Assembly: GCF_040548875.1 (NCBI RefSeq) | Contig: NZ_JBEPSJ010000004.1 | Span: 124,001 to 188,000 of the forward strand | DNA from: Conyzicola nivalis_A | Lineage (GTDB): Bacteria; Actinomycetota; Actinomycetes; Actinomycetales; Microbacteriaceae | Reading direction: 5' to 3' | DNA length: 64,000 nt | The notes under the pieces: model-generated | The model's database searches: none | What the model was told of the DNA's origin: nothing | Seen by the model: only the letters and a program-made list of their open reading frames with translations | Shown: one piece after another, positions 8,799 through 17,435 of the stretch | Layout of the letters: every line of letters begins with the position of its first letter | Position numbering within the stretch: position 1 is the stretch's first letter | Program-made: the position numbers and the translations under genes

Positions 8799-9986
8799 TC
8801 AGCTGAGAGCGGCGATGGTGTCGTACAGAAGGTCGATCGACTCGTGCACGGGGAAGTGGTGGTTGCCCACGAACAGGCCGTCGTCGTGGACCTTGTCGGC
8901 GGCGGGCAGGGTGTCGGGCACCACCGACGGAAGATACTTCATTACCGGGTTGCGAGTGAAGTTGCCTGCGACGATCGGACGGGCCTCGATGGCCTTGGCG
9001 GTGAGCGCCGCCACGACCTCGGGGCGGCGTCCGGCCAGCGAGCCCTCGAGCAGAAGCGAGAACCCGAACCAACTGCTCTCCCCCACCTCGGCCTGGGTGC
9101 GCACCGTCGACAGGTCCTCGAACTTCTCGACGAAGTAGGCGGCGTTCTCTCGGCGGCCGGCGACGAGGCTCGGCACCTTCGCGAGCTGCTCGATGCCGAG
9201 GGCGCCCGACATCTCGAGCGGGCGCACGTTGTAGCCGGGGAGTACGAAGCGGAACAGGTCCTCGAAGGGGTCGCCCGACTTGTCGTGGACGAAGTTCTCC
9301 ATCGGCAGCTCGCGGGTCCAGCCGTGAGCCCGCAGGGACGTGAGCATCTGATGCAGCTGCTCGTCGTCGGTGAGGACCATACCGCCCTCCATGGTGGAGA
9401 TGTGGTGGGAGAAGAAGGCGCTGAACGTGCCCATCTGGCCGAACGTGCCGGCGGCCTTGCCGTCGAACGTGGCACCGAGAGACTCGCAGTTGTCCTCGAA
9501 GAGGAGCAGGTCGTGCTCGTCGGCGAGAGCCGTCAGCTTCGCGAAGTCGTTGGGGTTGCCGAGCAGGTTCACAGCGAAGATCGCCTTGGTCTTCGGTCCG
9601 ATCGCCGCGGCGGCCAGGTCGAGATCCATGTTGAGCGTGTTCACGTCGACGTCGACGAACTTGAGGGTGAGCCCGTACTGGCTCAGCGGGTAGTAGGTGG
9701 TGGCCCAGGAGACGGCGGGCACGAGCACCTCGTCGCCCGCATTGAGGTCGCTGCGCGGGTCGAGCACGGCCGCCGCAATGGCGATCAGGTTCGCCGAGCT
9801 GCCCGAGTTGACCATCACCCCGAAGCCCGCACCGAAGTGCTCCGCGAAGTCCCGTTCGAACTGTGCGACGAGCGGCCCCATGGTGAACCGGCCGCTCTCG
9901 ATCACGCGCTGCAGTGCGGCGTACTCTCGCTCGTCCCACGATGAGGTTGCGAGGGGGAATCCGACGACTGGCTCGGGGGTAGTCAT
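8799..9986 (-). CDS. colD: GDP-4-keto-6-deoxymannose 3-dehydratase (ColD-like)
   Basis: A 395-residue DegT/DnrJ/EryC1-fold enzyme. SGSSANL (61-67) and EDNCESLGA (164-172) bind PLP/PMP. The segment that normally carries the PLP-binding lysine reads FFSHHISTMEGG, with His195 at the lysine position. In E. coli ColD the equivalent reads SNHIATMEGG with catalytic His188. This replacement marks PMP-dependent sugar 3-dehydratases rather than aminotransferases. The predicted reaction is loss of the C3 hydroxyl from GDP-4-keto-6-deoxy-D-mannose. The ATG overlaps the stop of the epimerase/reductase gene (ATGA), and gmd lies just upstream. That is the full gene set for a GDP-3,6-dideoxyhexose. Confidence 0.86.
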   Translation of the reverse strand: MTTPEPVVGFPLATSSWDEREYAALQRVIESGRFTMGPLVAQFERDFAEHFGAGFGVMVNSGSSANLIAIAAAVLDPRSDLNAGDEVLVPAVSWATTYYPLSQYGLTLKFVDVDVNTLNMDLDLAAAAIGPKTKAIFAVNLLGNPNDFAKLTALADEHDLLLFEDNCESLGATFDGKAAGTFGQMGTFSAFFSHHISTMEGGMVLTDDEQLHQMLTSLRAHGWTRELPMENFVHDKSGDPFEDLFRFVLPGYNVRPLEMSGALGIEQLAKVPSLVAGRRENAAYFVEKFEDLSTVRTQAEVGESSWFGFSLLLEGSLAGRRPEVVAALTAKAIEARPIVAGNFTRNPVMKYLPSVVPDTLPAADKVHDDGLFVGNHHFPVHESIDLLYDTIAALS

Positions 9987-10921
9987 GAGGCGTTGTGCCT
10001 TTCGATAGTGGCGAGGTATGCGGCGTAGACGTTCGCCATCCCGCGTTCGAGAGTAGTAGAAGGAGCCCAGCCGAGTGCGCGGGCGCGGCTCGAGTCGAGC
10101 AGCCGCTGCGGCGTTCCCGACGGCTTGTCGGTGTCGTATTCGAAGTCGCCGGAGTAGCCGACGGCGGTGCGGGCGGCGTCGTAGTACTCGTTGATGGAGT
10201 GGTCCGTGCCCTGGCCGAGGTTGAGCAGGGCGGGCCAGGTTTCGAGACGCCCGGCCTGGTCGACGATCCACGCCGCGAGATCGGGCGCGTAGGTGAACTC
10301 GCGGCGAGCGAGTCCGTCCCCCCACACAGAGACAGTGGGCGCCCCCGCGACGGAGGCGTCGTGCACCTTCTTCAGCGCGGCGGCGATGAGGTGACCGTGG
10401 GTGGGCGAGAAGTGGTCGTGCGGTCCGTACAGGTTGGACGGGACCGCGACACGATAGCGCAGCCCGAACTCGGCGCTCGCGTACTCGCACAGCTTCGTGC
10501 CGGCGATCTTCGCAATCGCGTAGCCCTCGTTCGCCGGTTCGAGCGGCGCGGCGAGCATGTCCCCTTCCAGCAGCGGCTGGCGGAATTGCTCGGGATAGAC
10601 GACGGCGCTGCCGATGTAGAGCAGCTCGGGCACGCGGGCGTCGATCGCAGCGGAGATCACGCTGGTGTCGACGAGGAGGTTGTCGAGCAGGTACCGCGTG
10701 GGGTTCGCGAGTTTGGCCGCGATACCGCCGACGACGGCGGCCGCGTGCACGATCGTGTCGGGTGCGAGCTTCTCGATGTAACGGGCGGTCGCTGCCTTGT
10801 CGGTCAGATCGACGTCGGCGCGCACGATCGCGTGCAGCTCGTCGTCGGGACGCTTGATGGCCCACTGCTCGGCGAGACTCGTTCCGAGCATGCCTCGGCC
10901 ACCGGTGATGAGAACGCGCAC
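9983..10921 (-). CDS. GDP-fucose/colitose synthase-like epimerase-reductase
   Basis: A 312-residue SDR enzyme of the GDP-L-fucose synthase family (Fcl/ColC). It has TGGRGMLG at 6-13, the triad S105, Y134, K138 (NEGYAIAKIAG), SNLYGPHDHF, and H177 matching the catalytic His179 of E. coli GDP-fucose synthase. The matching epimerase Cys109 is Val107 here (GSAVVYPE instead of GSSCIYPK). Because it is coupled to colD, the likely role is conversion of GDP-4-keto-3,6-dideoxymannose to GDP-colitose. The Cys loss leaves C5 epimerisation uncertain. The GTG start at 10921 lies 1 nt past the gmd stop. Confidence 0.8.
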   Translation of the reverse strand: MRVLITGGRGMLGTSLAEQWAIKRPDDELHAIVRADVDLTDKAATARYIEKLAPDTIVHAAAVVGGIAAKLANPTRYLLDNLLVDTSVISAAIDARVPELLYIGSAVVYPEQFRQPLLEGDMLAAPLEPANEGYAIAKIAGTKLCEYASAEFGLRYRVAVPSNLYGPHDHFSPTHGHLIAAALKKVHDASVAGAPTVSVWGDGLARREFTYAPDLAAWIVDQAGRLETWPALLNLGQGTDHSINEYYDAARTAVGYSGDFEYDTDKPSGTPQRLLDSSRARALGWAPSTTLERGMANVYAAYLATIERHNAS

Positions 10922-10922
10922 G

Positions 10923-11954
10923 CTATGCGGACGTTTCCGCGGTGTCGACGTACCGCGTTCCCTCGGCCGCGAGGGCGGCGATGTCGGCGTCCACCATGAT
11001 CTGCGCGAGGCGGGGGGTAAGCACCTTCGGCACCCAGCCGAGAACGTCCGCGGCCTTCGACGCGTCGCCGACGAGCGAGTCGACCTCCGTGGGCCGCAGG
11101 TAGCGCTCGTCGAACCGCACGTACTTCTCCCAATCGAGACCGACGTGCTCGAACGACAGCTGCAGGAAGTCGCGCACCGTGTACGAGGTGTTGGTCGCCA
11201 GCACGAAGTCGCCCGGCTCGTCGAGTTGCAGCATCCGCCACATGCCCTCGACGTACTCAGGGGCGTAGCCCCAGTCGCGCACCGAGTCAAGGTTTCCCAT
11301 GTACAACTCGGTCTGCTGCCCCGCGGCGATGCGCGCGACGGCACGCGTGATCTTGCGCGTGACGAAGGTGCCGCCGCGTCGCGGCGATTCGTGGTTGAAC
11401 AGGATTCCGTTGCACGCGAACAGCCCGTAGGCCTCCCGGTAGTTGCGGGTGATCCAGTACGAGTAGACCTTCGCGACGCCGTACGGCGAGCGCGGGTAGA
11501 AGGGGGTGTCCTCGTTCTGCGGTGGCGGCGACGCGCCGAACATCTCGGAACTGGACGCCTGGTAGTACCGCGGGGAGACGCCGGCAGCGCGGATGGCTTC
11601 GAGGAGGCGCACCGTGCCGAGCCCGGTGGTGTCGCCGGTGTACTCGGGTTCGTCGAAGCTCACGCGCACATGCGACTGGGCGGCGAGGTTGTAGACCTCG
11701 TCGGGCTCGATCTCGTTCATGAGCGTCACCAGCCGGGAGGCGTCGGTGAGGTCGGCGAAATGCAGGAAGAGCCGGTGGTTCTCGGCGTGCGGGTCCTGGT
11801 AGATGTGGTCGATGCGACTCGTGTTGAACGACGACGAACGTCGGATGAAGCCGTGGACCTCGTAGCCCTTCGACAGGAGTAGCTCGGCGAGGTAGCTGCC
11901 GTCCTGACCGGTGATCCCGGTGACGATCGCTTTCTTGACTACGGTGCTCGACAT
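10923..11954 (-). CDS. gmd: GDP-mannose 4,6-dehydratase
   Basis: A 343-residue canonical GMD. TGITGQDGSYLAE is near residues 12-24. The diagnostic loop RRSSSFNTSRIDHIY (39-53) matches the E. coli enzyme closely, and SSSEMFG (E137) with Y158-x3-K162 gives the active site. It makes GDP-4-keto-6-deoxy-D-mannose, the substrate for the two enzymes directly downstream. The ATG start at 11954 was preferred over the long upstream open frame, which belongs to the shadow of the next gene. It is 53 bp downstream of the membrane protein gene at 12008-14056. Confidence 0.93.
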   Translation of the reverse strand: MSSTVVKKAIVTGITGQDGSYLAELLLSKGYEVHGFIRRSSSFNTSRIDHIYQDPHAENHRLFLHFADLTDASRLVTLMNEIEPDEVYNLAAQSHVRVSFDEPEYTGDTTGLGTVRLLEAIRAAGVSPRYYQASSSEMFGASPPPQNEDTPFYPRSPYGVAKVYSYWITRNYREAYGLFACNGILFNHESPRRGGTFVTRKITRAVARIAAGQQTELYMGNLDSVRDWGYAPEYVEGMWRMLQLDEPGDFVLATNTSYTVRDFLQLSFEHVGLDWEKYVRFDERYLRPTEVDSLVGDASKAADVLGWVPKVLTPRLAQIMVDADIAALAAEGTRYVDTAETSA

Positions 11955-12007
11955 GTGCGCAAGTTTAGCCGACCACCGTTCTCCCCAGCGTCGGCGGCCC
12001 CCGCCGT

Positions 12008-14056
12008 CTACCGCGCCGATGCCACGACTCCGTAGACGGCCATGCGGCTCGTGCCCTGTTCTTCGAGATCGAGCTGGACGAGGCAGTCCATCGACGGCGG
12101 GTCGCTGTCGGCGAGCACGAAGTCGACGTGGCCCTGGGCGAACGCGGAGCAGGCGTCGAAGGTCGTGACGATCTGATCGCGTTGCGGGTTGACCGACACC
12201 GGCTCCCCCTGGCCGAACGTCCACCGAACGTGAGCAAGCCGATTCCAGGCGTCCTCGTACCTGCCCTCCGGGTCGATCGCTTTCCACATCTCGTCTGACG
12301 GATACGGTTGCATGCCGCTGTAGGATTCCACGCCCGACGAGACGAGCACGGCCATCGTCTCGTAACTGCCGACACCCACCCAGGTGCCCGCTTCGACGGT
12401 GTTCGTCTCGATGACGGCCTTGCCGATAGCCGTGTCGTTGAGGTCGAAGATGCCGCGGTAGAGCGGGTTCACCGCGGCGCCGATCGAAAGGGCGGCCACG
12501 AGCAGGGCAGCGGCCGCGATCGGGATCGTCCTGCGGAAGAAGACGAGCACCACGCTCGCGCAGATGCCCAGGGCCGCCACCGGCCACAGCCGTGAGTCGG
12601 CGAGCGTACCGGGGTCGAGCGTCCAAGCGGAGCCGACCACCCACCCCGTCAAGGCGACGGCGAGCAGGCCGCAGAGGATCGAGATCGGCAACGTGCGGCG
12701 ACCGGGATGCCGGACGACCTCGCGTGCGACCAGGGCGAAGAACAGCGGCAGCATCACGGCGAAGCCCATGCGGAATCGCGGCACCGGCACCTTGTCGAGG
12801 AGCAGCAGGCGCGCGAGCGAATCCCACCCAGGCACGAGCAGGTACGCCAGCACCAGGCCGAGCCCGGCCGTGGTCGCGACGAGGAGCCAGTCGATCGTCG
12901 CATCCCTTCGCCAGCCCCGCACGATGAACCAGACCAGCGCCGGAGCCAGGAACACCGCCAACAGGATCGCGGTCGCCGCCTCCGACGGATTCGGGCCGAG
13001 GATGTTCGGATTCGACGTCGCGAACGACTGTCCCAGCGGCGCGCCGCCGAATCCCGTCAGGTGCGGGTCTTCGACGAGCAGTCGGCCGGTCTGGTCGGAT
13101 CTCACTCCCGGGTAGACGGTCGCCTGTGCAGCGACGAAGGACGGAAACCGGGTCGCGACGAAGATACCGGTCACCGACATTGCCGCTACCCCCGCGGCGA
13201 GAAGCGGCACGAGCCGCCCGAACGTGCGTCTCGCCCTCTCGGCCGCCCACGGCCGTTCCTGGAGCACTGCGCCGACGAAGAAGAAGACGAAGACGAGAAG
13301 CGACGGCACCACGAACGGGATGTACAGCCCGATCGCCATGGTCACAGCCAGCCAGCCCAGGACGACGGCCCACACGACTCGCACCCAGAGCCTCGGGTCA
13401 CGCAGCATCCACACCGTGCCGGCCATGGCGAGCAGCGCCCAGGCGGCGGGCCACAGCGAGTTGGGTCCGTACCACCACTGGAAGATCGGGCTGAAGTAGA
13501 CGGCGGCGGCGACGAGCGCCGAGGTCAGGGGACGATTGGGGAGCAACGTCACAACGAGCATGTAGGCGCCGGCCACCAGTCCCATCGCCGGAATCCACCA
13601 CTGCCACGCCACGCCGACGTCGACGCCGAACGCGAGGAAGCCCCACGCGTGCGGGCGAAGGAGTGCCGTCCAGTCCCAGGCGGGCAACTCGAACACGACG
13701 CTGGTATCCATACCGCCCGGGAATGTCCGGTTGACGAGGGGGAATCCCTGCTGGGCCTGGGAGACGACCCACCCCTGCTGCACCAACCACTCGTCTGATC
13801 TGATCAGCCGGGGACCGCCGAGGAGGATCTGCGGGTCCACTCCCCCGTCTCCGAAGACCAGCCACTGGGCACCCGACGACGTTCCACTGATGCCCAACAC
13901 GATCAGGATGGCTCCGCCGACGACCACGAGGAGAGGGAACCACGTCAACACGCGCCAGTTGGGGAGACCTGTCGCGGCCGGTTCGACGATCTCGCGGCAT
14001 GCCTCCGCTATGCGTTCCCGCCGGGAGAAGTCAGCGACCCGCAGCTTCCTAACCAC
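12008..14056 (-). CDS. Large polytopic membrane protein, GT-C-like
   Basis: A 682-residue protein with about 12-13 membrane segments and a C-terminal extracytoplasmic domain of about 150 residues. The first outer loop after TM1 holds IRSDEWLVQQGW; an acidic pair in that loop is typical of GT-C glycosyltransferases that use polyprenyl-phosphate sugars. Further motifs are FPGGM, WDWTALLRPH and FSPIFQWWYGPNSLWP. The C-terminal part contains SSGVESYSGMQPYPS and several Cys. I cannot assign a named family with confidence. It is a tandem paralogue of the next gene upstream, and both precede gmd in the operon, so a role in sugar transfer on the outer face is inferred. Confidence 0.7.
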   Translation of the reverse strand: MVRKLRVADFSRRERIAEACREIVEPAATGLPNWRVLTWFPLLVVVGGAILIVLGISGTSSGAQWLVFGDGGVDPQILLGGPRLIRSDEWLVQQGWVVSQAQQGFPLVNRTFPGGMDTSVVFELPAWDWTALLRPHAWGFLAFGVDVGVAWQWWIPAMGLVAGAYMLVVTLLPNRPLTSALVAAAVYFSPIFQWWYGPNSLWPAAWALLAMAGTVWMLRDPRLWVRVVWAVVLGWLAVTMAIGLYIPFVVPSLLVFVFFFVGAVLQERPWAAERARRTFGRLVPLLAAGVAAMSVTGIFVATRFPSFVAAQATVYPGVRSDQTGRLLVEDPHLTGFGGAPLGQSFATSNPNILGPNPSEAATAILLAVFLAPALVWFIVRGWRRDATIDWLLVATTAGLGLVLAYLLVPGWDSLARLLLLDKVPVPRFRMGFAVMLPLFFALVAREVVRHPGRRTLPISILCGLLAVALTGWVVGSAWTLDPGTLADSRLWPVAALGICASVVLVFFRRTIPIAAAALLVAALSIGAAVNPLYRGIFDLNDTAIGKAVIETNTVEAGTWVGVGSYETMAVLVSSGVESYSGMQPYPSDEMWKAIDPEGRYEDAWNRLAHVRWTFGQGEPVSVNPQRDQIVTTFDACSAFAQGHVDFVLADSDPPSMDCLVQLDLEEQGTSRMAVYGVVASAR

Positions 14057-14153
14057 AGGAATCCTCGCATAAGTGCACGATCACAAAGGATAGCAACGCC
14101 GAGGGTCCGAAGCGGTGCGCTGCGGCTATTCTCGTCGTGGCGTGGCGTCGCGG

Positions 14154-16238
14154 CTATCCGGCCTGCGGACCCACGGAGTAGATCTGCATGCTGGACGCGC
14201 CCTGCTGTTCGTCAGCGATCAGGGTCAGGCAGTCCATCGTCGGCGGCACGCCGTCGGTCAGCACATAGTCCACGTTCTGCTGTGCGAACTCGGAGCACGC
14301 GTCGAAGGTAGAGACGATCTGGTCGGTCGCGGGGTTCGCCGACTCCGGCTCGCCCGGCCCGAACACCCAGCGCACGTAGCCGAGACGGTTCCACGCGGCC
14401 TCGTCGGAGCCGTCCGGATCGATGTCTTCCCACATCTCCTCCGACGGGTAGGGCTGCATCCCGCTGTAGGCGTCCACCCCCGACGACACGAGCACGGCCA
14501 TCGTGCTGCTCTCGCCGACCCCGATCCAGGTGCCGGGATCTGCGTCGTCGATCTCGCGCACCGCCTGGCCGATGCGGGTGTCGTTGAGGTTGAAGATGCC
14601 TCGGTAGAGCGGGTTCACCGCGGCGCCGATGGTCACCGCGGCGATGAGCAGGCACGCGGCCGCCACGGGAACCGTGCGGCGGAAGAAGAGGAGAGCCGTC
14701 GACAGGATCATCGTCACCAGCGTGATCGGCCACAGCCACGTAGCCGACACCACCCCGGGATCCCTGGTGAAGATCATGTACGCCACATAGGCGCACACAG
14801 CTACCACGGCCGCGGTGCTCAGGACGGCCGGGCCGAGACTGCGGGGCATCCTCCCGTGCGCGACGCGTGCCGCCCTCGTCTCGACCTCTCGCACCGTGAG
14901 CGCGACGGCTACGACGGTCATCGCCAGGAAACCGACCCGGAGCCGCGAGACCGGGACCTTGTCTAGCAGGAGCAGTCTCGCGAGCGCGTCCCATCCGGGA
15001 ACGAACATGTACGCCAGGAAGAGGATCGTCGTGAGGCAGGTGGTGACGAGCAGCCAGTCGATCCGTCGTTCTCTGCGCCAGGCCGACACCGCGAACCAGA
15101 TCAGCGCGGGTGTCAGGAACAGCGAGATCAGGATGACGGTCGCCGACTCGGAGGGGTTCGGCCCGAGCACGTTCGGGCTCGTCGCCGAGAACGACTGTCC
15201 GAACAGCGCGCCCAGGAAGCCGACGGCCTGGGGGTCGTCGAGCAGAATGCGCCCCGTGGGATCGGATCGCTGTCCGGGATACACGGTGCTGCCGACGGCG
15301 ACGAAGACGTCGAGGCGGGTGACCACGAACAACCCGATGACCCCGGCCGCCGCTACGCCGGCCACGATCATGGGCGCGAGTCGACGCAGCAGGAGCCCGA
15401 GCCGGTCTTTCGACCAGGGGCGATCCTGCAGGACCGTGCCGATGAAGAAGAGCAGGAAGACGATGATGCAGGGAGCCGAGAAGGGGATGTACAGCCCGAT
15501 CGCCGTGGTGACGGCGAGCCAGCCCACGGTGACCGCCCAGACGATCCGCACCCATCTGCGGGTGTCGCGGAGAAACCAGACGGTGGCGGCCATCGCGAGC
15601 ATCGCCCACGCCACGGGCCAGATCGAGTTCGGTCCGTACCACCACTGGATGATCGGCGAGAAGAAGACCGCCGTCGCCACGAACGCCGCGGTCGCCGGGC
15701 GGCGGGGCACGAGCGTGACAAACAACAGGTAGGCCGCGGTCGCGAGCGCTATGCCGGGGATCCACCACTGCCAGGCGACTCCGGCCTCGAGGCCGAAGAG
15801 CAGGAAGCCCCACATGTGCGGGCGCAACAGGGCGGTCCAGTCCCAGCTGGGCAGTTCCATCACGGCGGTCGTGTTCATTCCGCCCGGGAACGTGCCGTTG
15901 ACGAGCGGGAATCCCTGCTGTGCCTGGGACACCACCCACCCCTGTTGCACGAGCCACTCGTCGGTGCGGATTTCTTTGGGGCTGCTGAAGAGAAGCTGCG
16001 GATCCACACCCGTGCCGAACAACCGGAAGTTGGCGCCGGACGATGTGCCGCTGATGTGCAGGACGATGAGCACGAGGCCGAGGAGAGCGACGAGCACGGG
16101 GTACCAGGCAACCACCACACCGTTCGGGAGGCCCGAGAGGCGAGGCTCTACCAACCGGCGATAGCCGGCGGCCATTGTCGTCCATCGAGAGCGCAACGAG
16201 TCCGCCACAATCACACCACCGCTCTGCAATGAATTCAC
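14154..16238 (-). CDS. Large polytopic membrane protein, GT-C-like (paralogue)
   Basis: A 694-residue tandem paralogue of the gene at 12008-14056. It shares IRTDEWLVQQGWVVSQ, FPGGMNTT, WDWTALLRPHMWGF, FSPIIQWWYGPNSIWP and the C-terminal SSGVDAYSGMQPYPSEEMW. The same DE pair in the first outer loop suggests a GT-C transferase. The GTG start at 16238 is provisional; an internal GTG at 16208 is an alternative. It heads the leftward operon and diverges from the GT2/DUF2304/DUF2142 module, whose polyprenyl-phosphate sugar it could use. Similarity between the two copies is strongest in the loops, which suggests the same reaction or an obligate pair. Confidence 0.7.
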   Translation of the reverse strand: MNSLQSGGVIVADSLRSRWTTMAAGYRRLVEPRLSGLPNGVVVAWYPVLVALLGLVLIVLHISGTSSGANFRLFGTGVDPQLLFSSPKEIRTDEWLVQQGWVVSQAQQGFPLVNGTFPGGMNTTAVMELPSWDWTALLRPHMWGFLLFGLEAGVAWQWWIPGIALATAAYLLFVTLVPRRPATAAFVATAVFFSPIIQWWYGPNSIWPVAWAMLAMAATVWFLRDTRRWVRIVWAVTVGWLAVTTAIGLYIPFSAPCIIVFLLFFIGTVLQDRPWSKDRLGLLLRRLAPMIVAGVAAAGVIGLFVVTRLDVFVAVGSTVYPGQRSDPTGRILLDDPQAVGFLGALFGQSFSATSPNVLGPNPSESATVILISLFLTPALIWFAVSAWRRERRIDWLLVTTCLTTILFLAYMFVPGWDALARLLLLDKVPVSRLRVGFLAMTVVAVALTVREVETRAARVAHGRMPRSLGPAVLSTAAVVAVCAYVAYMIFTRDPGVVSATWLWPITLVTMILSTALLFFRRTVPVAAACLLIAAVTIGAAVNPLYRGIFNLNDTRIGQAVREIDDADPGTWIGVGESSTMAVLVSSGVDAYSGMQPYPSEEMWEDIDPDGSDEAAWNRLGYVRWVFGPGEPESANPATDQIVSTFDACSEFAQQNVDYVLTDGVPPTMDCLTLIADEQQGASSMQIYSVGPQAG

Positions 16239-16320
16239 CGCCCGTCACCCTACCAACATCCCCCGACGCGCCCCCGTCGGCGCGGCGGGGCCGGTCAGGC
16301 TGCGCGGACAACGCGATTGC

Positions 16321-16326
16321 TAGACT
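16321..16326 (+). promoter_or_regulatory. -10 box of a leaderless promoter for the GT2 module
   Basis: TAGACT is separated from the ATG at 16333 by exactly 6 nt, so transcription would begin at the start codon. There is no Shine-Dalgarno sequence in front of this ATG, which fits leaderless initiation. Confidence 0.5.
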
Positions 16327-16332
16327 CCCGTC

Positions 16333-17064
16333 ATGCCCTTGTCCAGCAAGACGTTAATTGTGATGCCCGCTTTTAACGAGGAGGCTTCTGTCGCCGAAGT
16401 GGTCCGCGAGGTGTTCCTCAGCAACCCGGACGCCGTCGTTCTCGTCGTCGACGACGGATCGTCGGACGCGACGAGCAAGGTCGCGCGCGAAGCCGGCGCG
16501 CGGGTCGCGACGCTCCCCTTCAACCTCGGCGTGGGCGGCGCCATGCGCGTGGGCTTCCGATTCGCCGTCGACAACGGGTTCGACGCCGTGGTGCAGATCG
16601 ACTCCGACGGTCAGCACAATCCGGAGAGTGTGCCCGCCCTGCTGCGTGAACTCGAGACGGCCGACCTCGTGCTGGGCGCCCGATTCGCCGGAGAGGGCGA
16701 TTACTCCGTGCGCGGCCCCCGGCAGTGGGCCATGAAGAGCCTCGCCGCCATCCTCAGCCGCGCAACCCACACGGAACTCACCGACACGACGTCGGGCTAC
16801 CGCGCTTCCGGCCCGCGGGCGGTGGCGCTGTTCGCCGAGCACTACCCGGCCGAGTACCTCGGTGACACGATCGAGGCGCTGGTCATCGCCGCTCGCTCCG
16901 GACTCGTCGTCAAGCAGGTGCCCGTCTCGATGCGCCCCCGAGCGGGAGGCGTGCCCTCGCACAACCCCGCGAAATCCGCCCTGTACCTGGGCCGGGCGGC
17001 GCTCGCTCTCACATTCGCTTTTATGCGTCCGGCTTCGACCTACCGCCTTGGGGGCAGACCATGA
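16333..17064 (+). CDS. Polyprenyl-phosphate glycosyltransferase (GT2, DPM1-like)
   Basis: A 243-residue GT2 enzyme of the dolichyl-phosphate mannose synthase type. VMPAFNEEAS lies at the N-terminus, then VVDDGSSD, FNLGVGGAMR and the metal-binding QIDSDGQHNPE. The typical LTDTTSGYRA lies before a basic C-terminal tail. It probably loads a hexose from a nucleotide sugar onto undecaprenyl/decaprenyl phosphate at the inner face. Its stop overlaps the next ATG by 4 nt, and the following small membrane protein is a frequent partner of such enzymes. The start is fixed by the -10 box 6 nt upstream. Confidence 0.85.
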   Translation: MPLSSKTLIVMPAFNEEASVAEVVREVFLSNPDAVVLVVDDGSSDATSKVAREAGARVATLPFNLGVGGAMRVGFRFAVDNGFDAVVQIDSDGQHNPESVPALLRELETADLVLGARFAGEGDYSVRGPRQWAMKSLAAILSRATHTELTDTTSGYRASGPRAVALFAEHYPAEYLGDTIEALVIAARSGLVVKQVPVSMRPRAGGVPSHNPAKSALYLGRAALALTFAFMRPASTYRLGGRP

Positions 17065-17435
17065 CCTTCACCTCATACCTCTTCGGAATCCTCTCCGCCG
17101 CGCTCATCCTCGTCGTGGTCGTCGAACTCCTCCGCCGTCGCCACCTCCGCGAGCGGCACGCGGTGTGGTGGTTCGTCGCCGGCGTGATCGCGCTGATCGT
17201 CGGCGTCTTCCCCGCCACCCTCGAGTGGGCCGCGGACGCGGTCGGTGTCGAGGTGCCCACCAATCTGGTCTTCTTCTCTGGGATCGCCGTCCTCTTCCTG
17301 GTCTGCCTCCAGCACAGCTCTGAGCTGACCCAGCTCGAGAGCAAGACCCGCACGCTCGCCGAGCGCGTCGCGTTGCTCGAGCTGCGGCTCAACGAGCTCG
17401 ACGATTCCGAGACCCCGCGGGCGGACGGACGCTGA
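17061..17435 (+). CDS. DUF2304 small membrane protein
   Basis: A 124-residue protein with three hydrophobic helices (about residues 5-20, 33-52 and 65-83) and a charged, probably coiled-coil C-terminus containing ESKTRTLAERVALLE. The LRERHAVWWFVAG segment between TM1 and TM2 is typical of DUF2304. Family members commonly sit beside polyprenyl-phosphate glycosyltransferases. Here it overlaps the GT2 upstream (ATGA) and the DUF2142 gene downstream (TGATG). The role is unknown; it may anchor or regulate the GT2. Confidence 0.85.
   Translation: MTFTSYLFGILSAALILVVVVELLRRRHLRERHAVWWFVAGVIALIVGVFPATLEWAADAVGVEVPTNLVFFSGIAVLFLVCLQHSSELTQLESKTRTLAERVALLELRLNELDDSETPRADGR

Noticed and set aside
8799..9986. 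Reading the DegT-fold gene as a perosamine-type aminotransferase
   Set aside because: The PLP lysine is His195, which excludes the normal transamination mechanism.
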